A DNA stretch of 32,505 bases from Gammaproteobacteria bacterium (lineage in GTDB: Bacteria > Pseudomonadota > Gammaproteobacteria > Pseudomonadales > Pseudohongiellaceae): contig JAPKAI010000025.1 of assembly GCA_028825335.1 (NCBI GenBank), positions 1 through 32,505 on the forward strand. Reading direction: 5' to 3'. This document shows, one piece after another, positions 25,996 to 32,505 of the stretch (positions are counted from its first letter, which is position 1; every line of letters starts with the position of its first letter). The notes beneath the pieces are model-generated. The model ran no database searches, was not told where the DNA came from, and was given only the letters and a program-made list of their open reading frames with translations. The translations under genes and the position numbers were made by a program.

Positions 25996-26029
25996 AAAAA
26001 AGGCGATGCCGCACGGCATCGCCTTTTTT
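25996..26029. terminator. Bidirectional intrinsic terminator
   Basis: A perfect stem of 15 bp (25996-26010 with 26015-26029) around the loop GCAC has six A on the left and six T on the right. It separates the plus-strand gene ending at 25977 from the convergent hydrolase gene ending at 26056 and can serve both. Confidence 0.93.
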
Positions 26030-26055
26030 GTTGCGAACTTCTTTGCCGAGGGTAC

Positions 26056-26934
26056 CTAGGCTAGATTTTTCTCAAACAGATTCAACAATCGGCTCCAGGC
26101 GCGCTCGGCCTGAGCCTCGTTATAGACTTGGGAGTCTGGTGGGCACCAGCCATGCAGTGTGTCCCCATAGACTTCGATCTCAGCCAACAGGTCTGCCGCG
26201 GCGTAAGCTTCCCCTAAGGTGACTTTAGCCTCTGGAGTGCTTTCGTCATCATTTGCCGCAACACAGTGCAACATCGCCGATTGCGTCTGAGGGATTAGTA
26301 AATGGGGGCTGTTGTCAGCATCCGTAGCTAGGCCGCCGCCATGGAACGTGCCTCCAGCGCCAAGGCGTTCGGGTACTGCTGCAACTGTGCGCATTACCAT
26401 TGGCCCGCCCATGCAATAACCTGTCGTGCCAATTCGGCGGCTAGTATCTGTAGCCGACTGTTGATCCAACCAGCTCACCATAGTCCGAGCGTCAGTGAAA
26501 TGAGTTTCCGCGTTTAGATTGCGCGCCATTGGCAACACGATCTCACGAATTTCAGGTTGACCGAAGCTTGCACCTTCGCCAACTACAGGCGAGAGGGCAT
26601 CACGATAAAAAGGATTCACAACCAAGACCGTATAGCCGGACTCTGCGAGGCGCTTCCCCATCATGCGAAAGGCAGGTCTTAGTCCAAGAATATCAGGCCA
26701 AACAATTACGGCTGCGTGACTGCCGCTAGAGGGATGAACGAAATAACAATCGGCCACGCCATCAGGAGTCGTGATATTTACGTCTGACTCTGTTACGGAC
26801 TGCGCATTCGCGACCGGGGGGAGCAACATCGCCGCGCTCGCCGTAGCCGTCAGCATATTGAACTTTCGGCGGCTGAGTTTTCCGTCACTATTAATAAATT
26901 CCTCAGCATCTTTCTGGGTATCTAGATCACACAT
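26056..26934 (-). CDS. Dienelactone hydrolase-like protein with Tat signal
   Basis: 292 aa. The N-terminus has a twin-arginine motif (SRRKFNM, residues 21-27) followed by a hydrophobic stretch and a VANAQ cleavage site, so it is probably exported folded. The alpha/beta-hydrolase domain shows Cys174 in GYCMGG as the nucleophile typical of dienelactone hydrolases, an Asp at 229 or 230 (ANDDES) and His261 (LHGW). VWPDILGL is also typical of the family. AAGGAG lies 7 bases before the ATG. Most relatives are cytoplasmic; the true substrate is unknown. Confidence 0.85.
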   Translation of the reverse strand: MCDLDTQKDAEEFINSDGKLSRRKFNMLTATASAAMLLPPVANAQSVTESDVNITTPDGVADCYFVHPSSGSHAAVIVWPDILGLRPAFRMMGKRLAESGYTVLVVNPFYRDALSPVVGEGASFGQPEIREIVLPMARNLNAETHFTDARTMVSWLDQQSATDTSRRIGTTGYCMGGPMVMRTVAAVPERLGAGGTFHGGGLATDADNSPHLLIPQTQSAMLHCVAANDDESTPEAKVTLGEAYAAADLLAEIEVYGDTLHGWCPPDSQVYNEAQAERAWSRLLNLFEKNLA

Positions 26935-27078
26935 GTTGTTCTCCTTGAGCGCTCAGAGTTTGAGCCAATATTGTTTTATTCTATTATCAATGATATGAGA
27001 GTATTTGGGACAGGAAGAAAACTCAATACAATTCTCTAAAATCCCTCTTATGATTTCTATAACTGCTTGGTGAACCCT

Positions 27079-28209
27079 ATGAAAACAAGCCTCAGCAGAC
27101 GACAACTACTCCAATTGAGCCTCGCGGGCCTCAGCACGCTTAGCGCGCGCAAGTTCAGCTATGCCCAGCGCAGCAGTGTTCGAACCATTGCCGGTATCGG
27201 TGTCGCAGGTTTCGAATCTCAGGGAGCTATTGGTAATCTTGCGCAGACGACACGAGTAAACAACCCCTACGGCATTGTAGTCGGGCCCGATTCCTCTCTG
27301 TATTTCTGTGAAGTAGACAGCGGACGAGTCCGCCGCTTGGATCTGAATACCAGACTCTTAAGCACCGTAGCCGGGAACGGTGAGAAGGCCTATCGTGGTG
27401 ATGGAGGTCTCGCCTTAGATGCCTCCTTCTGGTCGCCTCATGAGATCCGTTTCGATACTCAGGACAACCTCTACATGGTCAGCAGGGACTCGCATACAGT
27501 CCGCCGTATAGATAGAAGCAACGGTCTAGTTAGCACAGTGGCGGGAACCGGCGAAGGCGGGTTCTCTGGCGATGGCGGGCCCGCAAATGCAGCGCAATTG
27601 CGCCAGCCTCACAGCATTGCTTTCGATGCACGCGGGGACTTACTCATCTGCGATATTGGCAATAGCCGCCTGCGGCGAATCGATATGAACAGCGGCATCA
27701 TTAGTACTCTATCGGGCACAGGCGAAAGGATTACCACGCCCGATTCCGGACCGATTACTGGAACACCGCTACTCGGACCGCGTTCTATCGATACCGATGC
27801 CGCTGGAAATGCGTATTTAGTTCTGCGCGAAGGCAACGCCGTGTTTCGACTAGATATCGAGGGCAATCGCCTGCAGCGAATCGCGGGTACAGGAGTTCGC
27901 GGATATTTAGGCGATTCAGGTGCCGCTATCAATGCTACTTTCAACGGCCCTAAGGGAATCGCCTATTCAGAACAGGATCATAGTCTCTATATAGTGGACA
28001 CCGAAAATCATGTGATCCGGCGCATGTCTTTGAACACAGGAATCGTCGATACGGTGTTAGGCAGCGGAGAGAGAGGAGACGGCCCCGATGGCGATCCTAG
28101 GCAATGTAAGCTGAATCGACCCCACGGCGTTTGCGTTCACGCGGGCTTGTTGTATGTGACCGATAGTGAAAGTCATCGGGTGAGGGAAGTATCGGGCTTG
28201 CTCGGCTAG
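27079..28209 (+). CDS. NHL-repeat propeller protein with Tat-type signal
   Basis: 376 aa from ATG 27079; upstream in-frame TTG and GTG codons (27067, 27070) are alternatives. The N-terminus MKTSLSRRQLLQLSLAGLST is a twin-arginine signal. About six NHL-like repeats follow, with recurring motifs such as STVAGTGEGGFSGDGGPANA, AQLRQPHSIAFDARGDLLIC, NGPKGIAYSEQDHSLYIVDT and RPHGVCVHAGLLYVTDSESH. This predicts a six-bladed propeller in the periplasm. The function is unknown; it could bind a ligand or partner. Confidence 0.8.
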   Translation: MKTSLSRRQLLQLSLAGLSTLSARKFSYAQRSSVRTIAGIGVAGFESQGAIGNLAQTTRVNNPYGIVVGPDSSLYFCEVDSGRVRRLDLNTRLLSTVAGNGEKAYRGDGGLALDASFWSPHEIRFDTQDNLYMVSRDSHTVRRIDRSNGLVSTVAGTGEGGFSGDGGPANAAQLRQPHSIAFDARGDLLICDIGNSRLRRIDMNSGIISTLSGTGERITTPDSGPITGTPLLGPRSIDTDAAGNAYLVLREGNAVFRLDIEGNRLQRIAGTGVRGYLGDSGAAINATFNGPKGIAYSEQDHSLYIVDTENHVIRRMSLNTGIVDTVLGSGERGDGPDGDPRQCKLNRPHGVCVHAGLLYVTDSESHRVREVSGLLG

Positions 28210-28328
28210 AGATATCTAGGAAGTTAGAACAGATTAATTGTAGGTGCGCGTTGAACTGCTGCAGATTAAAGAACTGACCACTCGACATAAGCTAGAACGG
28301 TTTTGAGCATTGGCAAAAGGATACTCAT

Positions 28329-28587
28329 ATGAATGAAGCGAAGGTAAAGCAGCTCCTTAAGGAACTCTTGGAAGAAATTGGTCAGGGGGAGAACCCGACG
28401 AGCTCAGCGGCCACAAAAAGAAGGTAACAATTACTGTGAAGGGTGAAAAGGCTCAAAACAAGCGATTGCTGCCTCCGCCCCGCTATTTCGGGAGTTCGCG
28501 GAGAACTGCCCACAAGAAAATATCGAATTACAGATCGAAACGCTGCAAAAAATGCGAGAATACTCGTATCAGCGCCGCTACAACTAA
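28329..28587 (+). pseudogene. Small gene with two apparent frameshifts
   Basis: ATG 28329 has AAAAGGA about 7 bases upstream and opens MNEAKVKQLLKELLEEIGQG in one frame, which stops after 32 codons. Coding-like sequence continues in a second frame (GEPDELSGHKKKVTITVKGE, from about 28388) and then in a third (QAIAASAPLFREFAENCPQE, from 28459) to TAA 28585-28587. Adding one G to the run of five G (28385-28389) and one A to the run of four A (28455-28458) restores a single 86-aa reading frame. The family is not recognised. Both repairs are homopolymer corrections, so this may be a sequencing artefact rather than true decay. Confidence 0.5.
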
Positions 28588-28602
28588 CTCGGGCTCTCGG
28601 GC

Positions 28603-28642
28603 AAAAAAAAGGCTACCTTGATCATTTTGACCGTCGGTAGCC
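28603..28642 (-). terminator. Minus-strand intrinsic terminator-like hairpin
   Basis: GGCTACC (28611-28617) pairs with GGTAGCC (28636-28642), and the loop can pair further (GATCA with TGACC). On the minus strand the stem is followed by eight T (28603-28610 are A on the plus strand). The plus strand lacks a T-run after the stem. No minus-strand gene reads into it. Confidence 0.6.
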
Positions 28643-28848
28643 CTAAGTACATCAAATTTTTAGGAGATTGACGCGGAATAGCATGGAGACTCATGCTTTG
28701 AAAGCCTTTAAGCTGTAAAAAGCACTTGTGCTAATTATTGTTACGACTGTTATTTACAATTGGATTAGCTATTTAAAAACTTATAGCCCGAAACATCTAA
28801 TTCAATCCTTTCACCACACACAACATTGAGTCTATTTTGAGGTCCGAA

Positions 28849-29358
28849 TTGAAGAAAATATTGAAATGGATAGGTATCAGCATCGCCGTGCTGATGATCA
28901 GTATCGCCGTGCTTTTAGGTAGCATGCGCTTTCACGACGGGCCGCTCGAGATTCTAAGCGGCGGCCCCTTCAAGACTGGCGAGCTGCGCAGCGCGCCAAA
29001 CGACTGGGATTTTCTCAAAGACCGCGCCACAATTGAATTCCAGACCATGGAGCCGGCACAGTCGCGCACCGTGTGGCTCGCTGCCTTTGATCAACGTTTG
29101 TTCGTAGTGAGTGGGTATATGACAACGAATTACGGAGCTGTCTGGAAACAATGGCCCTACTACCTTGAAGCAGACGATTCTGTAGTACTACGCATTGACG
29201 GCAAGCTCTATGAGCAAAGGCTACAGCGCATCATGAGCGGGCCAGAGGTCATACCAGTGCTTAACGAATTCAGTCGCAAGTACGGCGATGGGGAAGCAGC
29301 GAGTGCCGATTCGGTCGCTAGCGGATATACGTGGATGTATGAAGTCATGGACCGCTAA
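28849..29358 (+). CDS. Membrane-anchored protein, distant paralogue of the gene at 25429
   Basis: 169 aa from TTG 28849, which has GAGG 6 bases upstream and gives MKKILKWIGISIAVLMISIA; an in-frame TTG at 28837 is the alternative. One N-terminal membrane anchor is followed by a domain with SGGPFKTGELRSAPNDWDFL, TIEFQTMEPAQSRTVWLAAF, RLFVVSGYMTTNYGAVWKQW and LRIDGKLYEQRLQRI. I know this pattern from conserved hypothetical proteins. The function is unknown. It lies 51 bases before the disrupted asparaginase gene. Confidence 0.68.
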   Translation: MKKILKWIGISIAVLMISIAVLLGSMRFHDGPLEILSGGPFKTGELRSAPNDWDFLKDRATIEFQTMEPAQSRTVWLAAFDQRLFVVSGYMTTNYGAVWKQWPYYLEADDSVVLRIDGKLYEQRLQRIMSGPEVIPVLNEFSRKYGDGEAASADSVASGYTWMYEVMDR

Positions 29359-29409
29359 GGTTAACGGCTTAGACTTTCAATTAACTAGTACTGCGAGTTG
29401 AGCAGGTAG

Positions 29410-29900
29410 ATGAGCTTGATAAGGATTTTTACGGTAGGCGGCACCATAGATAAGATCTACTTCGATGCGATGCGAAGAGCAGCTACGAGGTGGGCCCTCC
29501 GAATATCACCGAAGTACTATCTGGCCTTAGCCTAAATTTGGACTACGAGGTTGTATCACTGATGCAGAAGGACAGCCTTGAGATGACTGTCGCAGACAGA
29601 GAGGCCGTTCGCCAGGCTTTGAGCGAGACAATCGAGAGCATGATCGTAATTACCCACGGCACAGATGCGATGACCAATACCGCTAATCTCCTGAGCGATA
29701 TTCCAGACAAGACGATCGTTCTCACCGGCGCCCTCAGCCCGGCACTATTTAAAAACTCCGACGCGATGTTCAATATCGGCGAGGCGTTTACAGCAGTTCA
29801 GACTAAACACGCTGGTGTTTACACCCCTAAAAACGTCGTGATTTTCGACCATGACAAGGTCAGAAAAGATGTTGAGAATAATAAATTCGTGGCATTATAA
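29410..29900 (+). pseudogene. Short asparaginase-domain gene broken by a 5-bp duplication
   Basis: ATG 29410 begins MSLIRIFTVGGTIDKIYFDA with the GGT nucleophile region of asparaginases, but the frame then shifts. The rest, VGPPNITEV onward, lies in another frame and includes the second catalytic motif THGTDAM and KTIVLTGALSPALFKNSDAM. The junction contains GATGC twice in tandem (29464-29473). Removing one copy restores IYFDAKSSYEVGPP and a continuous 161-aa protein. That length equals the N-terminal asparaginase domain alone, a known short form. As written, neither piece would be active, because the threonine is separated from the second motif. It may be a recent mutation or an assembly error. 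Confidence 0.82.
29464..29473 (+). repeat. Tandem GATGC duplication causing the frameshift
   Basis: GATGC at 29464-29468 is repeated exactly at 29469-29473. Deleting either copy joins the two asparaginase frames with family-typical sequence. Confidence 0.85.
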
Positions 29901-29942
29901 ATCTCAGGCTAGTCCACGCTACACGTGCTACTGGAGTTACAG

Positions 29943-31166
29943 ATGATCGCAATAAGACCAATAAGCAAACTACTCACACTCTGCACACTTTCGATGGCTC
30001 TCGCTGCCTGTAGCGATGCCAATGAGCCTGAACCGATGCCAAGCTTAAGCTTCGCGGAATCCTTTCAGGCTCAACTTATTCAGGCACAGCCCGGCGACGT
30101 TATCGAGGTTCCTGCTGGCATCCACGAATTCACTCGCAGCCTGTCGCTGACTGTTCCCGGAGTGACCATAAAAGGCGCCGGCATGAACTCTTCGATTCTT
30201 TCTTTCAAGAATCAGGCGCAGGGTGCGGAGGGCTTGCTAGTTAGTGCCGACGACTTTGTCATTCAGGATCTAGCAATCGAGGACACTGTGGGCGATGCGC
30301 TCAAGATCAATCAGAGCACGAATGTCACGATACGCCGCGTTCGCACAGAATGGACGCGAGGTGCCAATACAGAGAACGGTGCCTACGGTATTTACCCAGT
30401 CCAGACTACGAATGTGCTCATTGAAGGCTCAGTTGCTATCGGCGCATCCGATGCTGGAATCTACGTTGGCCAATCTAGCCAGATCATCGTTAGAAACTCC
30501 CGCGCCGAATTCAATGTCGCTGGTATCGAGATCGAGAACTCCACATATGCTGATGTATATGACAACGTAGCAACTAACAATACCGGCGGAATTCTGGTCT
30601 TCGACCTACCGAATCTTGCAGTACAGGGTGGGCAGGCAACTCGAGTGTTCAACAATGAGATCTATGGGAACAACACAGAGAACTTTGCGCCGGAAGGAAA
30701 TATCGTAGGCAATGTACCTCCGGGAACCGGCTTACTAGTTTTGGCAAACGACAACATCGAAGTTTTCGAGAATAATTTTCGCGACAACAAAAGCGTAAAT
30801 ATCATGGTCTATAGCTTCGTCCTAGGCGGGCGCACGATTGAAGACCCGGAATACGATCCCTACCCGGAACAAATCTACATCCACGACAACAATTACGATG
30901 GTGGTGGAACGGTTCCCGGGCACGCTACGCTAAAGGCGTGGCATGCTATCAGCGGATTAGACTCTCCAAATATTGTATGGGGCGGCCTAGTTAAGCCAGG
31001 CGGCAGCACGGAGAACCTTATTTGTCTGGGAGATCCTGCTACGACTAGCTTTATAGATCTGAAGGGCGGCCTAGATCCGAACGATGTCTCTTACGATGTA
31101 TCGCCCCATTCCTGCACACTGCCGCGACTGCCGAGCATTTCCTTCGACTTCCCAGGCGATGACTGA
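29943..31166 (+). CDS. Parallel beta-helix lipoprotein
   Basis: 407 aa from ATG 29943 (GGAG 6 bases upstream; a longer frame opens at GTG 29925). A lipoprotein signal ends in the lipobox LAAC, followed by Ser-Asp, which by E. coli rules could favour inner-membrane retention. FQAQLIQAQPGDVIEVPAGI and IKGAGMNSSIL start a right-handed parallel beta-helix with many N-rich turns (TNVLIEGSVAIGASDAGIYV, IIVRNSRAEFNVAGIEIENS). It resembles the parallel beta-helix family that usually pairs with an SO2930-type diheme cytochrome c, but that partner is not adjacent. Enzymatic activity on polysaccharide cannot be claimed. Confidence 0.8.
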   Translation: MIAIRPISKLLTLCTLSMALAACSDANEPEPMPSLSFAESFQAQLIQAQPGDVIEVPAGIHEFTRSLSLTVPGVTIKGAGMNSSILSFKNQAQGAEGLLVSADDFVIQDLAIEDTVGDALKINQSTNVTIRRVRTEWTRGANTENGAYGIYPVQTTNVLIEGSVAIGASDAGIYVGQSSQIIVRNSRAEFNVAGIEIENSTYADVYDNVATNNTGGILVFDLPNLAVQGGQATRVFNNEIYGNNTENFAPEGNIVGNVPPGTGLLVLANDNIEVFENNFRDNKSVNIMVYSFVLGGRTIEDPEYDPYPEQIYIHDNNYDGGGTVPGHATLKAWHAISGLDSPNIVWGGLVKPGGSTENLICLGDPATTSFIDLKGGLDPNDVSYDVSPHSCTLPRLPSISFDFPGDD

Positions 31167-31192
31167 ACATAACAGTGAGTCTGTATTGGGAA

Positions 31193-32095
31193 TCAGTTCG
31201 GCAAATTTTCGTCGAGAAATTTAAACACTCCATCATAGATTCTCAGCATCTCCTCTGCCGGAAAACCTCCATGCCTACCATTGGGAACGGTAATCAGTTG
31301 GTTCCTGATCTCAACCTCATCGAGTGCCTCGTGCAATTGAACAGCGTGCGCATAGGGCACAGTTGGGTCTGCATTCCCGTGGATGGTGATGATAGGAGGT
31401 AGGTCGGCGCGAACATATTTCATGGGCGAAACACGGTCGGCAATCTCACGCCGATTCGGCTGCGAACCCATCCACCTAACGGCGTATGCCTTTTCGTTAG
31501 CGCCATCGAGTAAATCGACAACGTCAGTGATTCCATACCAATTTACGATGGCTGCCACAGAGGGGCTCTCGGTATCCGGACATTGTAGCGCAAGATCGGT
31601 GTCGCTAGGCAACATGCCGCTAGTCAGGGCTAGGTGGCCTCCTGCGGAGTTGCCGGAAACGACTAGTCTGTCTGTGTCGAAGCCGTATTCTTCGGCGTTG
31701 CGCGCAACCCAGCGCAGTGCGCATAAACTATCTTCCACGGCGGCGGGTGCTAGTGACACCTGGCCCAGCCGATATTGCACATTTACTGCAGCCCAGCCCT
31801 GTTCCAGATAGGGAAGCAGGCGCAGAATGTTTGCCTCCTTAGATCCGCCGACCCAGCCACCGCCATGATAGTAAATAAAAGTAGGTGCCGGGCCTTCTGC
31901 CTTTCGTGGAAGATAGACATCGACTTTTAACTCCATGTTGTTGGCTTTTAGATAGGTTATGTTGGAGATAACTCTAAAATCGTTTTGCACCGTGGCCGTC
32001 CAGCTAGCGGTATCCGAAAGCTGCGCGTGTAGCGATTGCAAAGGGATGAAAAAGAGGCAACTGAGAAGGATTAGTTGAGTGAATTTTCTAATCAT
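31193..32095 (-). CDS. Secreted alpha/beta hydrolase (esterase/lipase, HSL-like)
   Basis: Exported carboxylesterase-like protein of 300 aa with a signal peptide (LILLSCLFFIPLQSLHAQ). The oxyanion motif HGGGW is at 77-81, the nucleophile Ser150 in SGNSAGGH, Asp243 in HGNADPTVP and His275 in NGRHGG, so the triad is complete. HGGG places it in the hormone-sensitive-lipase-like group. GGAG lies 7 bases before the ATG. It is convergent with the beta-helix gene, 26 bases apart, and its natural substrate is unknown. Confidence 0.88.
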   Translation of the reverse strand: MIRKFTQLILLSCLFFIPLQSLHAQLSDTASWTATVQNDFRVISNITYLKANNMELKVDVYLPRKAEGPAPTFIYYHGGGWVGGSKEANILRLLPYLEQGWAAVNVQYRLGQVSLAPAAVEDSLCALRWVARNAEEYGFDTDRLVVSGNSAGGHLALTSGMLPSDTDLALQCPDTESPSVAAIVNWYGITDVVDLLDGANEKAYAVRWMGSQPNRREIADRVSPMKYVRADLPPIITIHGNADPTVPYAHAVQLHEALDEVEIRNQLITVPNGRHGGFPAEEMLRIYDGVFKFLDENLPN

Positions 32096-32394
32096 AATTA
32101 GACTCCGGTTGTTGTGCTGATTAAGATTTCAAAATACTTAGCTTTCTGTTTGACTCTTCTTCTTACTACATAATTTGTAGTCAATTAGCAGGCCAGTGAA
32201 TAAGCTTCCCGTCGCAGATCGGCGGCTGCGGTGAGCACCTTGAAAGAGCAAGAACATCACAAGATTCGGCCAACGAAAGTGAAAACAAAAATCCGACAGA
32301 CAGCTAAGGCTGCGAAGGATAGTTGGTTACAAATTCAGAGAAAGGTTCGTCTATAGCTTCTTTCTCTGAATGCGCTACTGCGCGAGAACTTTAA
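32096..32394. other. Intergenic region with a terminator-like hairpin
   Basis: This 299-base gap between two minus-strand genes must hold the promoter of the hydrolase at 31193, since the upstream gene appears to be terminated at 32333-32371. No ORF or RNA gene is recognised. Confidence 0.5.
32333..32371 (-). terminator. Hairpin downstream of the truncated minus-strand gene
   Basis: ATTCAGAGAAAG (32333-32344) pairs perfectly over 12 bp with CTTTCTCTGAAT (32360-32371), loop 15 nt. On the minus strand it lies 23 bases after the stop at 32395 and is followed by TTTGT, a weak T-run. Confidence 0.55.
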
Positions 32395-32505
32395 CTATTC
32401 GAGTATCGAAGCATTCCTGCGAGCTATTCCCATATAGACTTGTTTGAATCCTGGCAGTAAATAGCCTTCGCTGATCAGAGAGTCTGTTGCGGCTTCGTAT
32501 TGCGT
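32395..32505 (-). CDS. C-terminal end of a minus-strand protein, truncated by the window
   Basis: The minus strand is open from the window end for 36 codons (TQYEAATDSLISEGYLLPGF and so on) and stops at TAG 32395-32397. The sense-like composition and the following hairpin support a real gene. The pattern AATDSLISEGYLLP resembles the C-terminus of large alpha/beta-hydrolase-domain proteins, but too little is present for a firm family call. Confidence 0.6.
   Translation of the reverse strand, partial: TQYEAATDSLISEGYLLPGFKQVYMGIARRNASILE

Larger units (their letters stand above)
28210..28848. other. Low-gene-density region
   Basis: Besides the small disrupted gene (28329-28587) and the hairpin at 28611-28642, this stretch holds a small hairpin AGCATG/CATGCT (28680-28697) and AT-rich sequence upstream of the next gene that probably contains its promoter. 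I could not fix promoter boxes. Confidence 0.4.

Noticed and set aside
28329-28427. GTP cyclohydrolase I N-terminal fragment
   Set aside because: The opening residues (KVKQLLKELLEEIG) loosely recall that enzyme, but nothing after them matches and the restored 86-aa product is unrelated.
28436-28640. Two overlapping ORFs of 61 and 65 aa at 28436-28621 and 28443-28640
   Set aside because: Their later parts are rich in Arg, Lys and Ser with implausible composition, and a different frame over 28459-28587 is clearly more coding-like.
29410-29900. Programmed ribosomal frameshift in the asparaginase gene
   Set aside because: The junction is a clean 5-bp tandem duplication with no slippery heptamer, so mutation or assembly error is the simpler explanation.
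1-32505. CRISPR array, prophage, transposon or tRNA
   Set aside because: No spaced direct repeats, integrase or transposase motifs, or cloverleaf-like sequences were seen on either strand by reading.

Overview
The window looks like chromosomal DNA of a Gram-negative bacterium, most likely a free-living, aerobic, heterotrophic gammaproteobacterium. I base this on gene families and do not name a species. An unusually large share of the products are exported: Sec signal peptides, two Tat-type signals, two lipoboxes, a periplasmic PQQ dehydrogenase with its cytochrome c. I see no phage, transposase, CRISPR array, rRNA or tRNA. Both ends are cut through genes: an M48 peptidase at the left and the C-terminus of a minus-strand protein at the right.

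Layout. 1-1000: 3' end of an M48 metallopeptidase, a perfect AT-only 22-bp inverted repeat, a possible 57-aa ORF and a terminator. 1033-3529 (minus): PQQ alcohol dehydrogenase plus diheme cytochrome c. 3802-6999 (plus, divergent): madL-madM malonate transporter, a MatB-like malonyl-CoA synthetase and a secreted lipocalin-like protein, an apparent malonate uptake and activation operon. 7162-11807 (plus): a radical SAM protein followed by a tightly coupled ABC importer of the YnjB-YnjC-YnjD type. 11838-12779 (minus): an HpcH/HpaI aldolase carrying a signal peptide. 13036-14172 (plus, divergent from the aldolase): a thioredoxin-fold protein whose frame is interrupted only by a TGA exactly at the redox-active cysteine position, so probably a selenoprotein. 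14268-17723: a secreted NHL propeller and two convergent paralogues of an uncharacterised secreted family. 17953-20139 (minus): malate synthase G. 20267-22847 (minus): a small membrane protein, a secreted esterase-like protein and a secreted metallo-beta-lactamase-fold hydrolase. 23136-25977 (plus): a translationally coupled pair (secreted protein and lipoprotein) and a membrane-anchored protein. 26056-28209: a Tat-exported dienelactone hydrolase-like protein (minus) and a Tat-type NHL propeller (plus). 28329-29900: a small gene that reads through only after two one-base homopolymer corrections, a membrane-anchored protein distantly like the one at 25429, and a short asparaginase-domain gene broken by a 5-bp tandem duplication. 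29943-32095: a parallel beta-helix lipoprotein and a convergent secreted alpha/beta hydrolase.

How it fits together. Two small-molecule themes are clear: periplasmic alcohol oxidation into a cytochrome c, and malonate import with activation to malonyl-CoA. Malate synthase G adds glyoxylate assimilation. The exported hydrolases, aldolase, propellers and redoxin suggest processing of organic compounds outside the cytoplasm. The most unusual items are the selenoredoxin divergent from an exported aldolase, the radical SAM-YnjBCD cluster, and the two frame-disrupted genes near 28.3-29.9 kb, which are either genuine decay or assembly indels.
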